Assembly (NCBI GenBank): GCA_022614955.1
Contig: JAKEHP010000254.1
Span: 1-42,075, forward strand
Source of the DNA: Candidatus Methylomirabilota bacterium
Lineage (GTDB): Bacteria > Methylomirabilota > Methylomirabilia > Methylomirabilales > JACPAU01
Length of the DNA stretch: 42,075 nucleotides
Direction: 5' to 3'
How positions within the stretch are numbered: position 1 is the stretch's first letter; each line of letters opens with the position of its first letter. Under the pieces are notes generated by a model. The model made no database searches. It was not told the DNA's origin and saw only the letters and a program-made list of their open reading frames with translations. The position numbers and the translations under genes are program-made. Shown one piece after another: positions 16,427 to 24,025 of the stretch.

Positions 16427-16912
16427 CTATTCCTCGCCGGGGCGGAGGTACTCTCCGCTCTTGCCGCCGCGCTTCGCCACCAGGCGGACGTCGCCGATCA
16501 CCATCCCCTTGTCCACGGCCTTGCACATGTCATAGATGGTCAGGGCGGCCACCGACACGGCGGTGAGGGCTTCCATCTCGGCCCCCGTCTGCCCGGTGGT
16601 CTTTACCCGGGACTCGATCTCGATGCGGGCCGCGTCCTCGCGGGGGGCGAAGGTCACCTCGGCGGAGGTGATGAGGAGGGGATGGCAGAGAGGGATGAGC
16701 TGGTCAACCCGTTTGGCGGCCAGGATGCCCGCTACGCGCGCAGCCGCCAGCACGTCACCCTTGGGGAGGGCCTCGTCCAGGATCAGGCGGATGGTCTGCT
16801 TCTGGCACGCGACGTGACCGCGGGCCACCGCCTCGCGGGCGGTCTCGGGCTTGGCGGTCACATCCACCATCTTGGCCCGCCCCTGCGGGTCAAGATGAGA
16901 GAACCTTCTCAT
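16427..16912 (-). CDS. moaC: cyclic pyranopterin monophosphate synthase MoaC
   Basis: A 161-residue enzyme that, with MoaA, makes cyclic pyranopterin monophosphate, the first stable molybdenum-cofactor intermediate. The family opening [15 protein letters not shown] is intact. The active-site patch [11 protein letters not shown] (about residues 72-82) and the signature [16 protein letters not shown] with [16 protein letters not shown] (about 105-140) carry the catalytic Lys/Asp residues. ATG 16912 lies inside the DUF465 gene (23-base overlap), so translation is probably coupled. Its expression may be controlled by the leader upstream of DUF465. A moaA is not in the window. Confidence 0.95.
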   Translation of the reverse strand: MRRFSHLDPQGRAKMVDVTAKPETAREAVARGHVACQKQTIRLILDEALPKGDVLAAARVAGILAAKRVDQLIPLCHPLLITSAEVTFAPREDAARIEIESRVKTTGQTGAEMEALTAVSVAALTIYDMCKAVDKGMVIGDVRLVAKRGGKSGEYLRPGEE

Positions 16913-17135
16913 TCTGTCCCATGAACTGGCGCATGATGGCGTACATCTGGTCCTTCACCACGAGCTTCATCTTCTGCAGCTCTTTGCGCTTCCGCTCCTG
17001 CTCGGTGGTCAAATAGTAGATCCGGTCGAACTCCCCGATCTTCTGGTCGTACTCCCGATGCTTCTCGGCGAGGCGGCGGAATTCGGGATGCTCCTCCTTC
17101 AGCCGCGCAAAGAGCTGCGCCTCCGTTTCATTCAT
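16890..17135 (-). CDS. DUF465/YdcH-family small coiled-coil protein
   Basis: An 81-residue, mostly helical and highly charged protein with a strong ribosome site (GGAGGTGAAAG) before ATG 17135. The pattern [27 protein letters not shown] with the downstream [16 protein letters not shown] segment is the DUF465 (YdcH) signature. Members are short antiparallel helical hairpins of unknown function. It heads the moaC-acuC run with overlapping reading frames; whether it helps in cofactor synthesis is unknown, since DUF465 genes sit beside many different genes. Confidence 0.8.
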   Translation of the reverse strand: MNETEAQLFARLKEEHPEFRRLAEKHREYDQKIGEFDRIYYLTTEQERKRKELQKMKLVVKDQMYAIMRQFMGQNEKVLSS

Positions 17136-17369
17136 CTTTCACCTCCTTGGGGGGAGCGGGGAGAAACGGGGAGAAACAGGAACGCCCCGGGGGTCCCGGG
17201 GCGTGCAGGCTGGCTAGGGGTGGACGACTGGGCCGGAACGGAGCGGAAGAGCAGAACCTCTGGCGTGAGCGACCGGCGCATACCCACCGTCGGTAGGGGA
17301 AAACCTACCACGCGTCAGCCTAGTCCAGAGCCGGGGACAAGTCAAGGCAAAAAGCGGTGGCCGAGCGGC
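17136..17369 (-). promoter_or_regulatory. structured leader region of the DUF465-moaC run
   Basis: Reading the minus strand: promoter TTGACT (17345-17340), a 17-base spacer and TAGGCT (17322-17317) predict a start near 17310 and a leader of about 175 bases. The leader opens with a hairpin GGTAGG-TTTTCC-CCTACC (17309-17292) and ends with a ten-base-pair perfect stem (17204-17195 with 17191-17182) followed by TTCCTGTTTCT, then the Shine-Dalgarno. The late hairpin looks like an intrinsic terminator with no room for a new promoter behind it, so DUF465-moaC must be read through it. This suggests attenuation or a riboswitch. It could also end the tup operon. Confidence 0.55.
17182..17204 (-). terminator. 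intrinsic-terminator-like hairpin before DUF465
   Basis: A ten-base-pair stem, ACGCCCCGGG with CCCGGGGCGT and a three-base loop. On the minus strand it is followed by a T-rich stretch TTCCTGTTTCT. It ends 47 bases before the DUF465 start. Confidence 0.6.
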
Positions 17370-18470
17370 CTAGGGGCGCGGAGAGAGTCGTGGCAGGCAG
17401 TGGGCTGCGGAGGCCTTGAAGGTGGCGATGACCGCTGTCCCCTCCGCCAGACCGAGCGCGGCGGCGGAGGGCCGGGTCACCAGGGCCGTCACGGGCGCGC
17501 CGCAGTCCAGGTGGACCCGGAGCAGCGGCCCGGCCGCGACGAGCCTGACCACCCGGCCGGGGAGATTATTCCGCGCGCTGCTCACGCGCCCCCTCTCCGC
17601 CGCCGGCAGCAGCGTCACATCCTCCGGGCGGAGGCACAGGAGGGCCCGCTCCCCGGCGGGGAGGGTCCCGACTGCCTGGACCCGGTTTCCCGCCACCTCC
17701 AGGGTCAGGAGACCCTCCGCCGCCCCCAGAACGGTCCCCTCCAGAATGGTGTCCGCCCCCACGAGGCGCGCGACGGCCGGGGTGGCCGGCCGCGTGAAGA
17801 CCTCCGCTGCCGGCCCCACCTGCGCCACCCGGCCCTCGAGCAGGACCGCGACCCGGTCGCCCAGCCGCAGGGCCTCGGCCCGGTCGTGGGTGACCAGGAC
17901 CGCCGCTATCCCACGCTCTCGCTGCAGGGCCAGGAACTCCTCCTGCAGCGGCTCGCGGCTCCCCGGGTCGAGGGCGGCGAAGGGCTCGTCCAGCCCGAGC
18001 AGGTCCGGGTCGGGGGCGAACGCCCGCGCCAGGCTCACCCGCTGCGCCTCCCCCCCGGAGAGGGTCGCAGGCCGCCGGCCAGCCACCCCGGCCACACCGA
18101 GGCGCTCGAGCCAGCGGAGCGCCCGGGTCTCCGCCTCGTGCCGGGGCACCCCCCGCAGGCGCAGCGGCAGCGCGGCGTTCGTCAGGGCGGTGGCGTCGAG
18201 CAGGAGCGGCTCCTGGAAGCAGCAGCTCAGCCGCCGACGCCAGGAGACCCGCCCCGCGGCCGCAACGGGGGCTCCCTCGAAGATCACCTCGCCAGCCGAC
18301 GGGGCCTCGAGGAGCGTCAGCACCCGGAGGAGGGTGGATTTCCCTGCCCCGTTCGGCCCGAGGAGGGCGAGGATCTCCCCGCGCTCCACCGTAAGGGCCC
18401 CCACCGCCAGAACCGTCCGGTCCCCATAGCGGACCCGGACATCGCGCAGGCTGGTGAACGGTGCGCTCAT
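17370..18470 (-). CDS. tupC: tungstate/molybdate ABC transporter ATPase
   Basis: A 366-residue ATPase energising oxyanion uptake. Walker A is GPNGAGKST (about residues 34-42), the Q-loop is SCCFQEPLLL, the ABC signature is LSGGEAQRV, and Walker B is LLGLDEPFAALDPG, followed by the switch His in VLVTHDRAEAL. After the ATPase (about 1-235) comes a C-terminal region of 130 residues with a Mop/TOBE-type module (ARNNLPGRVVRLVAAG, LAEGTAVIATFKASA). The Mop fold binds molybdate or tungstate and inhibits transport when metal is plentiful. It overlaps the permease by four bases. Given the TupA-type binding protein, tungstate is the preferred guess; ATPase sequence alone does not separate TupC from ModC or WtpC. 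Confidence 0.85.
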   Translation of the reverse strand: MSAPFTSLRDVRVRYGDRTVLAVGALTVERGEILALLGPNGAGKSTLLRVLTLLEAPSAGEVIFEGAPVAAAGRVSWRRRLSCCFQEPLLLDATALTNAALPLRLRGVPRHEAETRALRWLERLGVAGVAGRRPATLSGGEAQRVSLARAFAPDPDLLGLDEPFAALDPGSREPLQEEFLALQRERGIAAVLVTHDRAEALRLGDRVAVLLEGRVAQVGPAAEVFTRPATPAVARLVGADTILEGTVLGAAEGLLTLEVAGNRVQAVGTLPAGERALLCLRPEDVTLLPAAERGRVSSARNNLPGRVVRLVAAGPLLRVHLDCGAPVTALVTRPSAAALGLAEGTAVIATFKASAAHCLPRLSPRP

Positions 18471-19165
18471 GGACGGCGCGCCCGCTGCTGGACGGAGGTG
18501 AGGGCGGCGTTCAGCGCAAAGGCCAGGGCGAGCAGGATGATCCCGAGGGCGATGGCTGTCTCGAACTTCCCCATGCTGGTCTCGAGGACCGTCGCGGTCG
18601 TGAGGACGCGGGTGAGGCCCCGGATATTCCCGCCGACCATGAGGACCGCGCCCACCTCCGCGAGGAGCCGGCCGCCGGCCGCCATGACCGCGGCGAGCAG
18701 GGCGCCGCGCGCCTCGTACAGGAGGAGGGCGACCGCCTGCACCGGCGAGGCGCCGAGGGCGAGGAGTTGCAAACGGAGCCGGGGATTCAGGGCCTGCAGC
18801 GCCGCCATGGCGAGCCCGGTGACGATCGGCAGCGCGATGATCGTCTGGGCGAGGACCATTGCACTCGGCGTAAAGAGCATCTCCAGGAAGCCCAGGGGGC
18901 CGCTCCGCCAGAGGAGGATCGTGACCAGGAGGCCCACGACGACCGGCGGGAGCCCCATCCCGGCGTTGACGGCGCTCGCCAGCAGGTGCCGCCCCGGGAA
19001 GCGGCCGAAGGCGAGGAGGGCGGCCCCGGGCAGGCCCAGCAGGAGGGCAACGAGCAGGGCTGCCCCGGAGACCCGGAGCGTGAGGAGCGTGATCTCCCAG
19101 ACCCCCGGGTCGCCCGTCAGGACGAGCCGCAGGGCCTCCCGGATGCCTTCCCAGATCAGGTCCAT
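18467..19165 (-). CDS. tupB: tungstate ABC transporter permease
   Basis: A 232-residue permease with five or six transmembrane stretches. The cytoplasmic EAA-type coupling loop is LLALGASPVQAVALLLYEARG. The opening MDLIWEGIREALRLVLTGDPGVWEITLLTLRVSG (read in pieces) and MGLPPVVVGLLV are typical of TupB. The C-terminal segment VLETSMGKFETAIALGIILL is also characteristic. The gene starts two bases after tupA ends and overlaps tupC, so A, B and C are translated as one unit. A homodimer would form the pore under the periplasmic binding protein. Confidence 0.88.
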   Translation of the reverse strand: MDLIWEGIREALRLVLTGDPGVWEITLLTLRVSGAALLVALLLGLPGAALLAFGRFPGRHLLASAVNAGMGLPPVVVGLLVTILLWRSGPLGFLEMLFTPSAMVLAQTIIALPIVTGLAMAALQALNPRLRLQLLALGASPVQAVALLLYEARGALLAAVMAAGGRLLAEVGAVLMVGGNIRGLTRVLTTATVLETSMGKFETAIALGIILLALAFALNAALTSVQQRARRP

Positions 19166-19166
19166 G

Positions 19167-20018
19167 CTACCCGCCTCCGGGCGCGGCCGTGTTGGCGTCT
19201 GGGAAGAAGAGTGGTTGGCCGTAGCGCTCCACGCCGAAGGTCCGGATCACCTCCTGCGCCTCGGCCGAGACCAGGAAGTCCGCGAGGGCCTTCCCCCCCG
19301 CCGCGTTGACCTTCGGGTGCCGGGCCGGGTTCACCTCCATCACGTGGTACGGGTTGAGGAGCGGGGCGTCCCCCTCGAGGAGGATGGCGAGGCGGAGCCG
19401 CTGCTGGAAGGCCAGGTACGTCCCCCGGTCCGTCAGCGTGTAGGCCCCCTTCTCTGAAGCGATGATGAGCGTCACCCCCATCCCCTGCCCCGACTCCAGG
19501 TACCAGCGCCCCTTGGGCCCGACGGCGGCGGCCTTCCAGAGGGTCTGCTCCTTGTTGTGGGTGCCGGAGTTGTCGCCCCGCGAGACGAACCGGGCCTGGC
19601 GTCCGGCGATCCTCCGGAAGGCCTCGGCCGCTCCCGTCGCCCCCCGAATCCCCGCCGGGTCGGCGGGCGGACCCACCAGGATGAAGTCGTTGTGCATGAC
19701 GGGACGGCGATTCGTCAGGTTCCCCTCGGCGACGTAGCGGCGCTCGAGTTCCGGAGCATGGGCCAGGACCACGTCAGCTTCGCCCCGGGCGCCCAGTGCC
19801 AGGGACTGCCCGGTCCCGACGGCGATAGCCTTGACGGTGTAGCCCGTTTTCTTCTCGAAGAGCGGGACGAGGACGTCGAGGAGGCCGGAGTCCTGGGTGC
19901 TGGTCGTGGTCGCGAGGAGGACCGTTCGCTCCTGCGGGGCGGCGGCTCTGGGCCCTAACAGGAGAGCGAGGAGGAGTCCGACGACCATCGGTTGCCACCT
20001 GGAGGGTTTCCGTCGCAT
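19167..20018 (-). CDS. tupA: tungstate-binding periplasmic protein
   Basis: A 283-residue binding protein. Residues 1-28 form a signal peptide (RRKPSRW start, then VVGLLLALLLGPRAAA). The mature N-terminus shows LLATTTSTQDSGLLDVL, the hallmark TupA oxyanion-binding loop (TTTSTQDSG), and later FVSRGDNSGTHNKEQ, the second ligand-contact loop. The C-terminal part has the NPYHVMEVNP motif. TupA proteins bind tungstate far more tightly than molybdate or sulfate in the characterised cases, which is the basis for the tungstate call. It follows the GntR-type regulator with no intervening base and begins the tupABC set. Confidence 0.9.
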   Translation of the reverse strand: MRRKPSRWQPMVVGLLLALLLGPRAAAPQERTVLLATTTSTQDSGLLDVLVPLFEKKTGYTVKAIAVGTGQSLALGARGEADVVLAHAPELERRYVAEGNLTNRRPVMHNDFILVGPPADPAGIRGATGAAEAFRRIAGRQARFVSRGDNSGTHNKEQTLWKAAAVGPKGRWYLESGQGMGVTLIIASEKGAYTLTDRGTYLAFQQRLRLAILLEGDAPLLNPYHVMEVNPARHPKVNAAGGKALADFLVSAEAQEVIRTFGVERYGQPLFFPDANTAAPGGG

Positions 20019-21158
20019 CTAGTTCACCTCCCGCACCCGGCCGGTCTCGCGGGTGTCGTAGCCCCCCAGGTGCCGGACCTGCTGCCGGAAAGCCCGGTCC
20101 CGCAGGGCGGCGCGGAGGATGGTCAGCGGGGGGCGGCTTACGCGCGCCAGGGGGCAGACGAGATCGTAACGCTCGCGGAACAGGGGGACAAAGCCGAGAC
20201 CGAAGGCCTCGGCAGCCGCCCGGAGGCCCAGGCCGGCGTCAGCTTCCCCCCGGGCCACGGCCGCGGCGACCTCGAGGTGCGTGGTGGCCTCCCGGGGGAC
20301 GGGGCGCAGCCGCGCCATCGGGATCCCGTCTTGCCGCAGCCCCCACTCCAGCAACAGGTGGGTCCCGGAGCCGGCCGTCCGCCGGATCAGCCGCACCCCG
20401 GACCGGGCGAGGTCGGCCAGGCGCCGCAGGCCCCGCGGGTTGCCCGGCGCCACGAGCAGCCCTTGCTCTCGATGGGCCACCGTGACGAGGGCCATCCGCT
20501 CTCCCGGGAAGAGGCGGGCCACGATGGGCCCGTTGTACTCCCCCGTCGCCGGGTCGAGTAGGTGAACGCCCGCGATGTCCGCCTCCCCCTGCCTGAGCGC
20601 GAGGAGGCCGGGGAGGCTCCCCACGGCGCGGATGTCCAGGGAAAGGCGGAGGCCTGTCTGGCGCAGGGCGGCGGGGAGTAGATCGAGGGTCAGGTCGTGG
20701 CTCCCGACGAGGCGCAATGTGGCAGGCTCCCTGCGCCGGGCGGCAGCCGGGGGTGCCACGGCGTCGGGCGCTCCGGCCGTCCGCCACCGGCCGAGCTGCA
20801 GGGAAAGCGCTGCCTCGATCTCTGCCGGCTCTGCCCCCAGGCTCAACGCTTCTAGGGCCGCCCGGCCGAGGAGACCCCGGACCTGCCCCGCCCGCCGCGC
20901 GAGGAGCCGTGGGTCCCCCGGCGGCATCGCCACAATCGTCCCGGCGCGCCGCCGTGTAGCCAGAAGCCCCTCCCGTCCCAGGGCAGCGTAGGCCCGGCCC
21001 ACCGTGTTGGGGGTGACGCCGAGCGTCCCGGCCAGGCGGCGAACGGGGGGGAGCCGGTCGCCGGCCTTCAGGCCCCCGGCGGCGACCGCCGCCCGGACCT
21101 GGTCCATCACCTGGGTGTAGAGGGTGCGGTCCGGCTTCAGGCGTAGGCGTAGCGGCAT
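20019..21158 (-). CDS. GntR-type regulator fused to an oxyanion-binding PBP-like domain
   Basis: A protein of about 379 residues. The N-terminal YtrA/GntR-type winged helix (about 10-75) reads LYTQVMDQVRAAVAAGGLKAGD in pieces and LPPVRRLAGTLGVTPNTVGRAYAAL. After a helical linker the C-terminal 230 residues form a periplasmic-binding-protein-like domain: GSHDLTLDLL, HLLDPATGEYN, REQGLLVAPGNP, GSGTHLLLE, and GFVPLFRERYDLV. The same domain is fused to MoeA at 32655. Its position directly before tupA suggests it senses tungstate or molybdate and controls tupABC. Start choice: ATG 21158 places the whole palindrome (21170-21194) upstream; the frame continues to ATG 21170 and TTG 21179, which would overlap it. 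Confidence 0.85.
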   Translation of the reverse strand: MPLRLRLKPDRTLYTQVMDQVRAAVAAGGLKAGDRLPPVRRLAGTLGVTPNTVGRAYAALGREGLLATRRRAGTIVAMPPGDPRLLARRAGQVRGLLGRAALEALSLGAEPAEIEAALSLQLGRWRTAGAPDAVAPPAAARRREPATLRLVGSHDLTLDLLPAALRQTGLRLSLDIRAVGSLPGLLALRQGEADIAGVHLLDPATGEYNGPIVARLFPGERMALVTVAHREQGLLVAPGNPRGLRRLADLARSGVRLIRRTAGSGTHLLLEWGLRQDGIPMARLRPVPREATTHLEVAAAVARGEADAGLGLRAAAEAFGLGFVPLFRERYDLVCPLARVSRPPLTILRAALRDRAFRQQVRHLGGYDTRETGRVREVN

Positions 21159-21169
21159 GGGGAGCACCA

Positions 21170-21194
21170 TTTGTATCAAGATAATTAGTACAAA
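21170..21194. promoter_or_regulatory. TTTGTA-N13-TACAAA inverted repeat, likely regulator operator
   Basis: TTTGTA (21170-21175) and TACAAA (21189-21194) form an interrupted palindrome within an A+T-rich island in otherwise G+C-rich DNA. It lies 12 bases ahead of ATG 21158 of the GntR-PBP gene. The minus-strand TACAAA (21175-21170) could also be the -10 box. GntR-family dimers bind such symmetric sites, so autoregulation of the tup operon is likely. Confidence 0.6.
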
Positions 21195-21315
21195 CTACTT
21201 CGGCGACGGGTACCCTGTCAAGGGGGGTGCTGCGGGGCCGGGGCACGGGCGGAGGGGGTGGGTTGTGCGGGAGGAAGGGCCCGGCGCCGGGGAGGGGCTC
21301 GACCTCTCCCGGGCC

Positions 21316-22497
21316 TTAGCGGGAGGGCCGCAGGCGCCGGAGGCGACGGGCCGCCTCAGCGAGCGTCTCCAGGCGCTTGCAGAAAGAGAACCGGACGTAG
21401 TGGCGGCCCATGGCGGGGTCGTGGAAGAAGCTGCTGCCGGGGACAACGGCCACCCCCACGGCGCGGGTCAGGTGCTCGGCGAACTGGACATCGTGGGCGG
21501 CGCCGAAGGGCGTGAAGTCGGCCATCACGTAGTAGGCCCCGTCCGGGTCGCGGAACCGGAAGCCCACCTCCCGGAGCGCCCCGCAGAGGAAGTCTCGCCG
21601 CTCCTGGTACTCGGCCTGCAGGCGCTGGTAGTAGGCGGGCGGGAAGCGCAGAGCCGCGGCCCCCGCCTCCTGCAGCGGGGCGGGGGCTCCCACCGTGAGG
21701 AAGTCGTGGACCTTCCGGATGGCGGCGGTGATGGCCGGCGGGGCCAGCACGTAGCCGATCCGCCATCCGGTCACGGCGTAGGTCTTGGAGAGGCCGTTCA
21801 CCACGATGGTGCGCTCCCGCATCCCCGGAAGCGTCGCCGGGCAGAGGTGCCGGAGGGGGTGCCCGGCGCTGGGGTAGTAGATGTGCTCGTAGATCTCGTC
21901 CGTCACCAGGAGAGTGTCGTGCTCCTGGCAGAGGGCCGTGATGGCCTGGAGCTCCTCGAGGCTGAAGACCTTGCCGGTGGGATTGTTGGGCGTGTTGAGG
22001 ACCACCGCCTTCGTCCGGGCGGTGAAGGCCCGCGCGAGGTCGGCCGGGTCGAAGGTCCAGTCGGGAGGGCGCAGGGCAACGTAGCGCGGGGTGGCCCCGG
22101 AGAGGATGGCGTCGGGCCCGTAGTTCTCGTAGAAGGGCTCGAAGACGATGACCTCGTCCCCCGGGTCAATCACCCCCATCAGGGCGGCGATCATCCCCTC
22201 GGTGCTGCCGCAGGTGACTGTGATCTCCCGCTCCGGGTCGAGTTCGAGACCCAATGACCACTTCACCTTGGCTGCCAGGGCGTCCCGGAAGGTTTTGGCG
22301 CCCCAGGTGATGGCGTACTGGTTCACGTCGGCGCGGATGGCGGCGACGGCCGCCTCCTTCACCTCGGTTGGCGCCGGGAAGTCCGGGAAGCCCTGGGCCA
22401 GGTTGATGGCGTCGTGCTGCTCCGCCAGCCGGGTCATCTCCCGGATGACCGATTCGGTGAAGATCCGCGTCTTGGCGGCAACGTGGGATCTGGCCAT
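21316..22497 (-). CDS. PLP-dependent class I/II aminotransferase
   Basis: A 393-residue fold-type I aminotransferase. The PLP lysine is K238 in VVNGLSKTYAVTGWRIGY. Other conserved points are the N-terminal LAQGFPDFPAP, the Tyr/Gly pocket YAITWGAKTFRDA, NTPNNPTGKVFS (Asn for PLP), VTDEIYEHIYY (Asp/Tyr), and the C-terminal substrate Arg in HYVRFSFCK. The GFPDFPAP and YEHIYY features match the aminotransferase group that includes kynurenine aminotransferase/methionine aminotransferases and MalY-like relatives. The amino-acid substrate cannot be read from sequence. It is 137 bases upstream of the tup regulator on the same strand; a shared transcript is possible but no metal link is expected. Confidence 0.85.
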   Translation of the reverse strand: MARSHVAAKTRIFTESVIREMTRLAEQHDAINLAQGFPDFPAPTEVKEAAVAAIRADVNQYAITWGAKTFRDALAAKVKWSLGLELDPEREITVTCGSTEGMIAALMGVIDPGDEVIVFEPFYENYGPDAILSGATPRYVALRPPDWTFDPADLARAFTARTKAVVLNTPNNPTGKVFSLEELQAITALCQEHDTLLVTDEIYEHIYYPSAGHPLRHLCPATLPGMRERTIVVNGLSKTYAVTGWRIGYVLAPPAITAAIRKVHDFLTVGAPAPLQEAGAAALRFPPAYYQRLQAEYQERRDFLCGALREVGFRFRDPDGAYYVMADFTPFGAAHDVQFAEHLTRAVGVAVVPGSSFFHDPAMGRHYVRFSFCKRLETLAEAARRLRRLRPSR

Positions 22498-22520
22498 CGG
22501 TTCTCTCGGAGCGGCGAAAG

Positions 22521-22550
22521 CCCTCTCCCCCTATCAGAAAGGGAGAGGGG
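22521..22550 (-). terminator. terminator-like hairpin after RNase D
   Basis: CCCTCTCCC (22521-22529) pairs with GGGAGAGGG (22541-22549). It sits just beyond the rnd stop at 22553 and is followed on the minus strand by CTTTC, so the T-tail is short. Confidence 0.5.
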
Positions 22551-22552
22551 TG

Positions 22553-23758
22553 TCAACCCGCGGGAGGACGGGCGGCTGCGGGTCGGCGGCGGCGCCGGCG
22601 GCGCCGGCGACGTCCGGGTGGGCCCGCGGGCGGGGCCAGGGCGTTGAGGAGGTCAGGCCCCAGCAGATCCGCCTGCCAGTGGTAGAGAACGTCCAGGGCC
22701 CGCAGTCCATCCAGTGTGGAGGGGCAGGTGGTGGCGATGGCCACCAGGGCCGACTTCGGGGCTACCAGCGCGGGGTCGAGCAGGAGGCGCCTGGCGGCGG
22801 CATCCCGGGCCTCGCGTAACCGCGCGACCCTCGGGCCCAGGGCCGGGTCCTGGGGTTGGCGCTCCGGTTCGGGGAGGACCGGCCAAGCCTCGGGGGGGAG
22901 GGCCAGCCCTCGGGCGATGGCTGCCTCCAGCCCTTCCCGGAGGGCGCCCGTGACGTTGCGGGGGAGCTTCACCCCTGGCGGGATGCCCACGGCCCCCACT
23001 TCGGCTGCCTTTGCCGCCAGGTTGACCAGGTACTCGTTGCCGATGATCCGGAACGGCGCGACATCCCGGTCCCGCGCCAACGCCTCGCGCCATCCCCAGA
23101 GCTCCCGGAGGACGGCCAGGGCGGGCGGGGGGAGGGCGTGGCTCCCCCGGAGCCGCCACGTTCGCTCGGGGTCCGGCTCGCGCGGGCTGAAGCGGACGGC
23201 GGCGAGGCGCTGGCAGGTCTCCCGATGCCAGGCAAGGCGTCCCGTGGCGGCCAGCTCCGTCTCGAGGCGCCCGGCCAGCGGGAGGAGATACCGGATGTCG
23301 CCCAGCGCATAGGCGGCGAGGTCTGGGGGCAGCGGGCGTCGCGACCAGTCCGCCCGCTGGACTCCCTTGTCCATCGCGACGCCGAAGTACCGCTGAATGA
23401 GGGCGGCCAGGCCGAGTTCCTTTTGGCCGAGCAGTTGCGCGGCCAGCATGGTGTCGAAGAGTTCGCCCGGGACGAAGCCGAAGTGCCGGTGGAGGAGCCT
23501 GAGGTCGTAATCGCCCCCGTGAACGATGAGGCGCTTCGACTCCAGGAGCTTTACCAGAGGCCGCAGATCCAGACCGGCGAGCGGGTCCACCAGGGCCTCG
23601 CGGTCGGGTGTGGCCACCTGGATGAGACAAAGCTTCTCGTAGTAGTGGTGGAAGGAGTCGGCCTCGGTGTCGAGGGCGACGATGGGGGCGGGCCGGACAT
23701 CATCGAGCACTCCGACGAGGCCATCGGACGTATTGATGATGGGGGGATGTGGAGCCAT
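22553..23758 (-). CDS. rnd: ribonuclease D with arginine-rich tail
   Basis: A 401-residue DEDDy-type 3'-5' exoribonuclease that trims tRNA precursors. Exo I is VALDTEADSF (D30, E32), Exo II is VHGGDYDLRLLHRHFG, and Exo III is AAYALGDIRYLLPL with the Tyr-x-x-x-Asp arrangement. HRDC-like helical modules follow (about residues 205-280 and 300-375: LRELWGWREALARDRDVAPFRI in part). The C-terminus is a run of ten arginines with Pro/Ala, encoded by G+C simple sequence, which is unusual and could add RNA affinity. A hairpin terminator follows. The gene stands alone between the aminotransferase and the Ig-like protein. Confidence 0.88.
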   Translation of the reverse strand: MAPHPPIINTSDGLVGVLDDVRPAPIVALDTEADSFHHYYEKLCLIQVATPDREALVDPLAGLDLRPLVKLLESKRLIVHGGDYDLRLLHRHFGFVPGELFDTMLAAQLLGQKELGLAALIQRYFGVAMDKGVQRADWSRRPLPPDLAAYALGDIRYLLPLAGRLETELAATGRLAWHRETCQRLAAVRFSPREPDPERTWRLRGSHALPPPALAVLRELWGWREALARDRDVAPFRIIGNEYLVNLAAKAAEVGAVGIPPGVKLPRNVTGALREGLEAAIARGLALPPEAWPVLPEPERQPQDPALGPRVARLREARDAAARRLLLDPALVAPKSALVAIATTCPSTLDGLRALDVLYHWQADLLGPDLLNALAPPAGPPGRRRRRRRRRRPAAARPPAG

Positions 23759-24025
23759 CGCGCCTCATGAGACATGAGAATAGACAGCAAGGGGCCTCCG
23801 CGCGGCAGCGGGTAGCCCCCTCCGCTTCGGCTACTCTATTCTACCGCCCATGGCTATTGTGGACCAGGGCTTCGATGGCCCCCTGGTCGGTCGGGGCCCG
23901 TTCTCAGTGAGGACGTGCGCTGGAAGGTGTGGCTGCGGAAGTGGGCCTACCCCCGGAGCGGCAGCCCCCGGTCCCCGCGGCCCCCCAGGCTGTGGGTGAC
24001 GCTGCCGGCTTGGAGGGTGGCTCCC
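23759..24025. other. intergenic region between rnd and the Ig-like gene
   Basis: Two hairpins are visible: GTAGCC (23812-23817) with GGCTAC (23829-23834), followed on the plus strand by TCTATTCT; and GACCAGGG (23862-23869) with CCCTGGTC (23881-23888). The first resembles a weak terminator on the plus strand or a leader structure of rnd on the minus strand. No convincing gene is present. Confidence 0.35.

Noticed and set aside
15182-16924. Long plus-strand open frame opposite acuC and moaC
   Set aside because: It mirrors conserved genes on the other strand; high G+C opens such frames by chance.
17352-17385. Stretch resembling the 5' part of a tRNA-Ser (GGTGGCCGAGCGG)
   Set aside because: It lies across the end of tupC and no matching acceptor, anticodon or T-arm follows.
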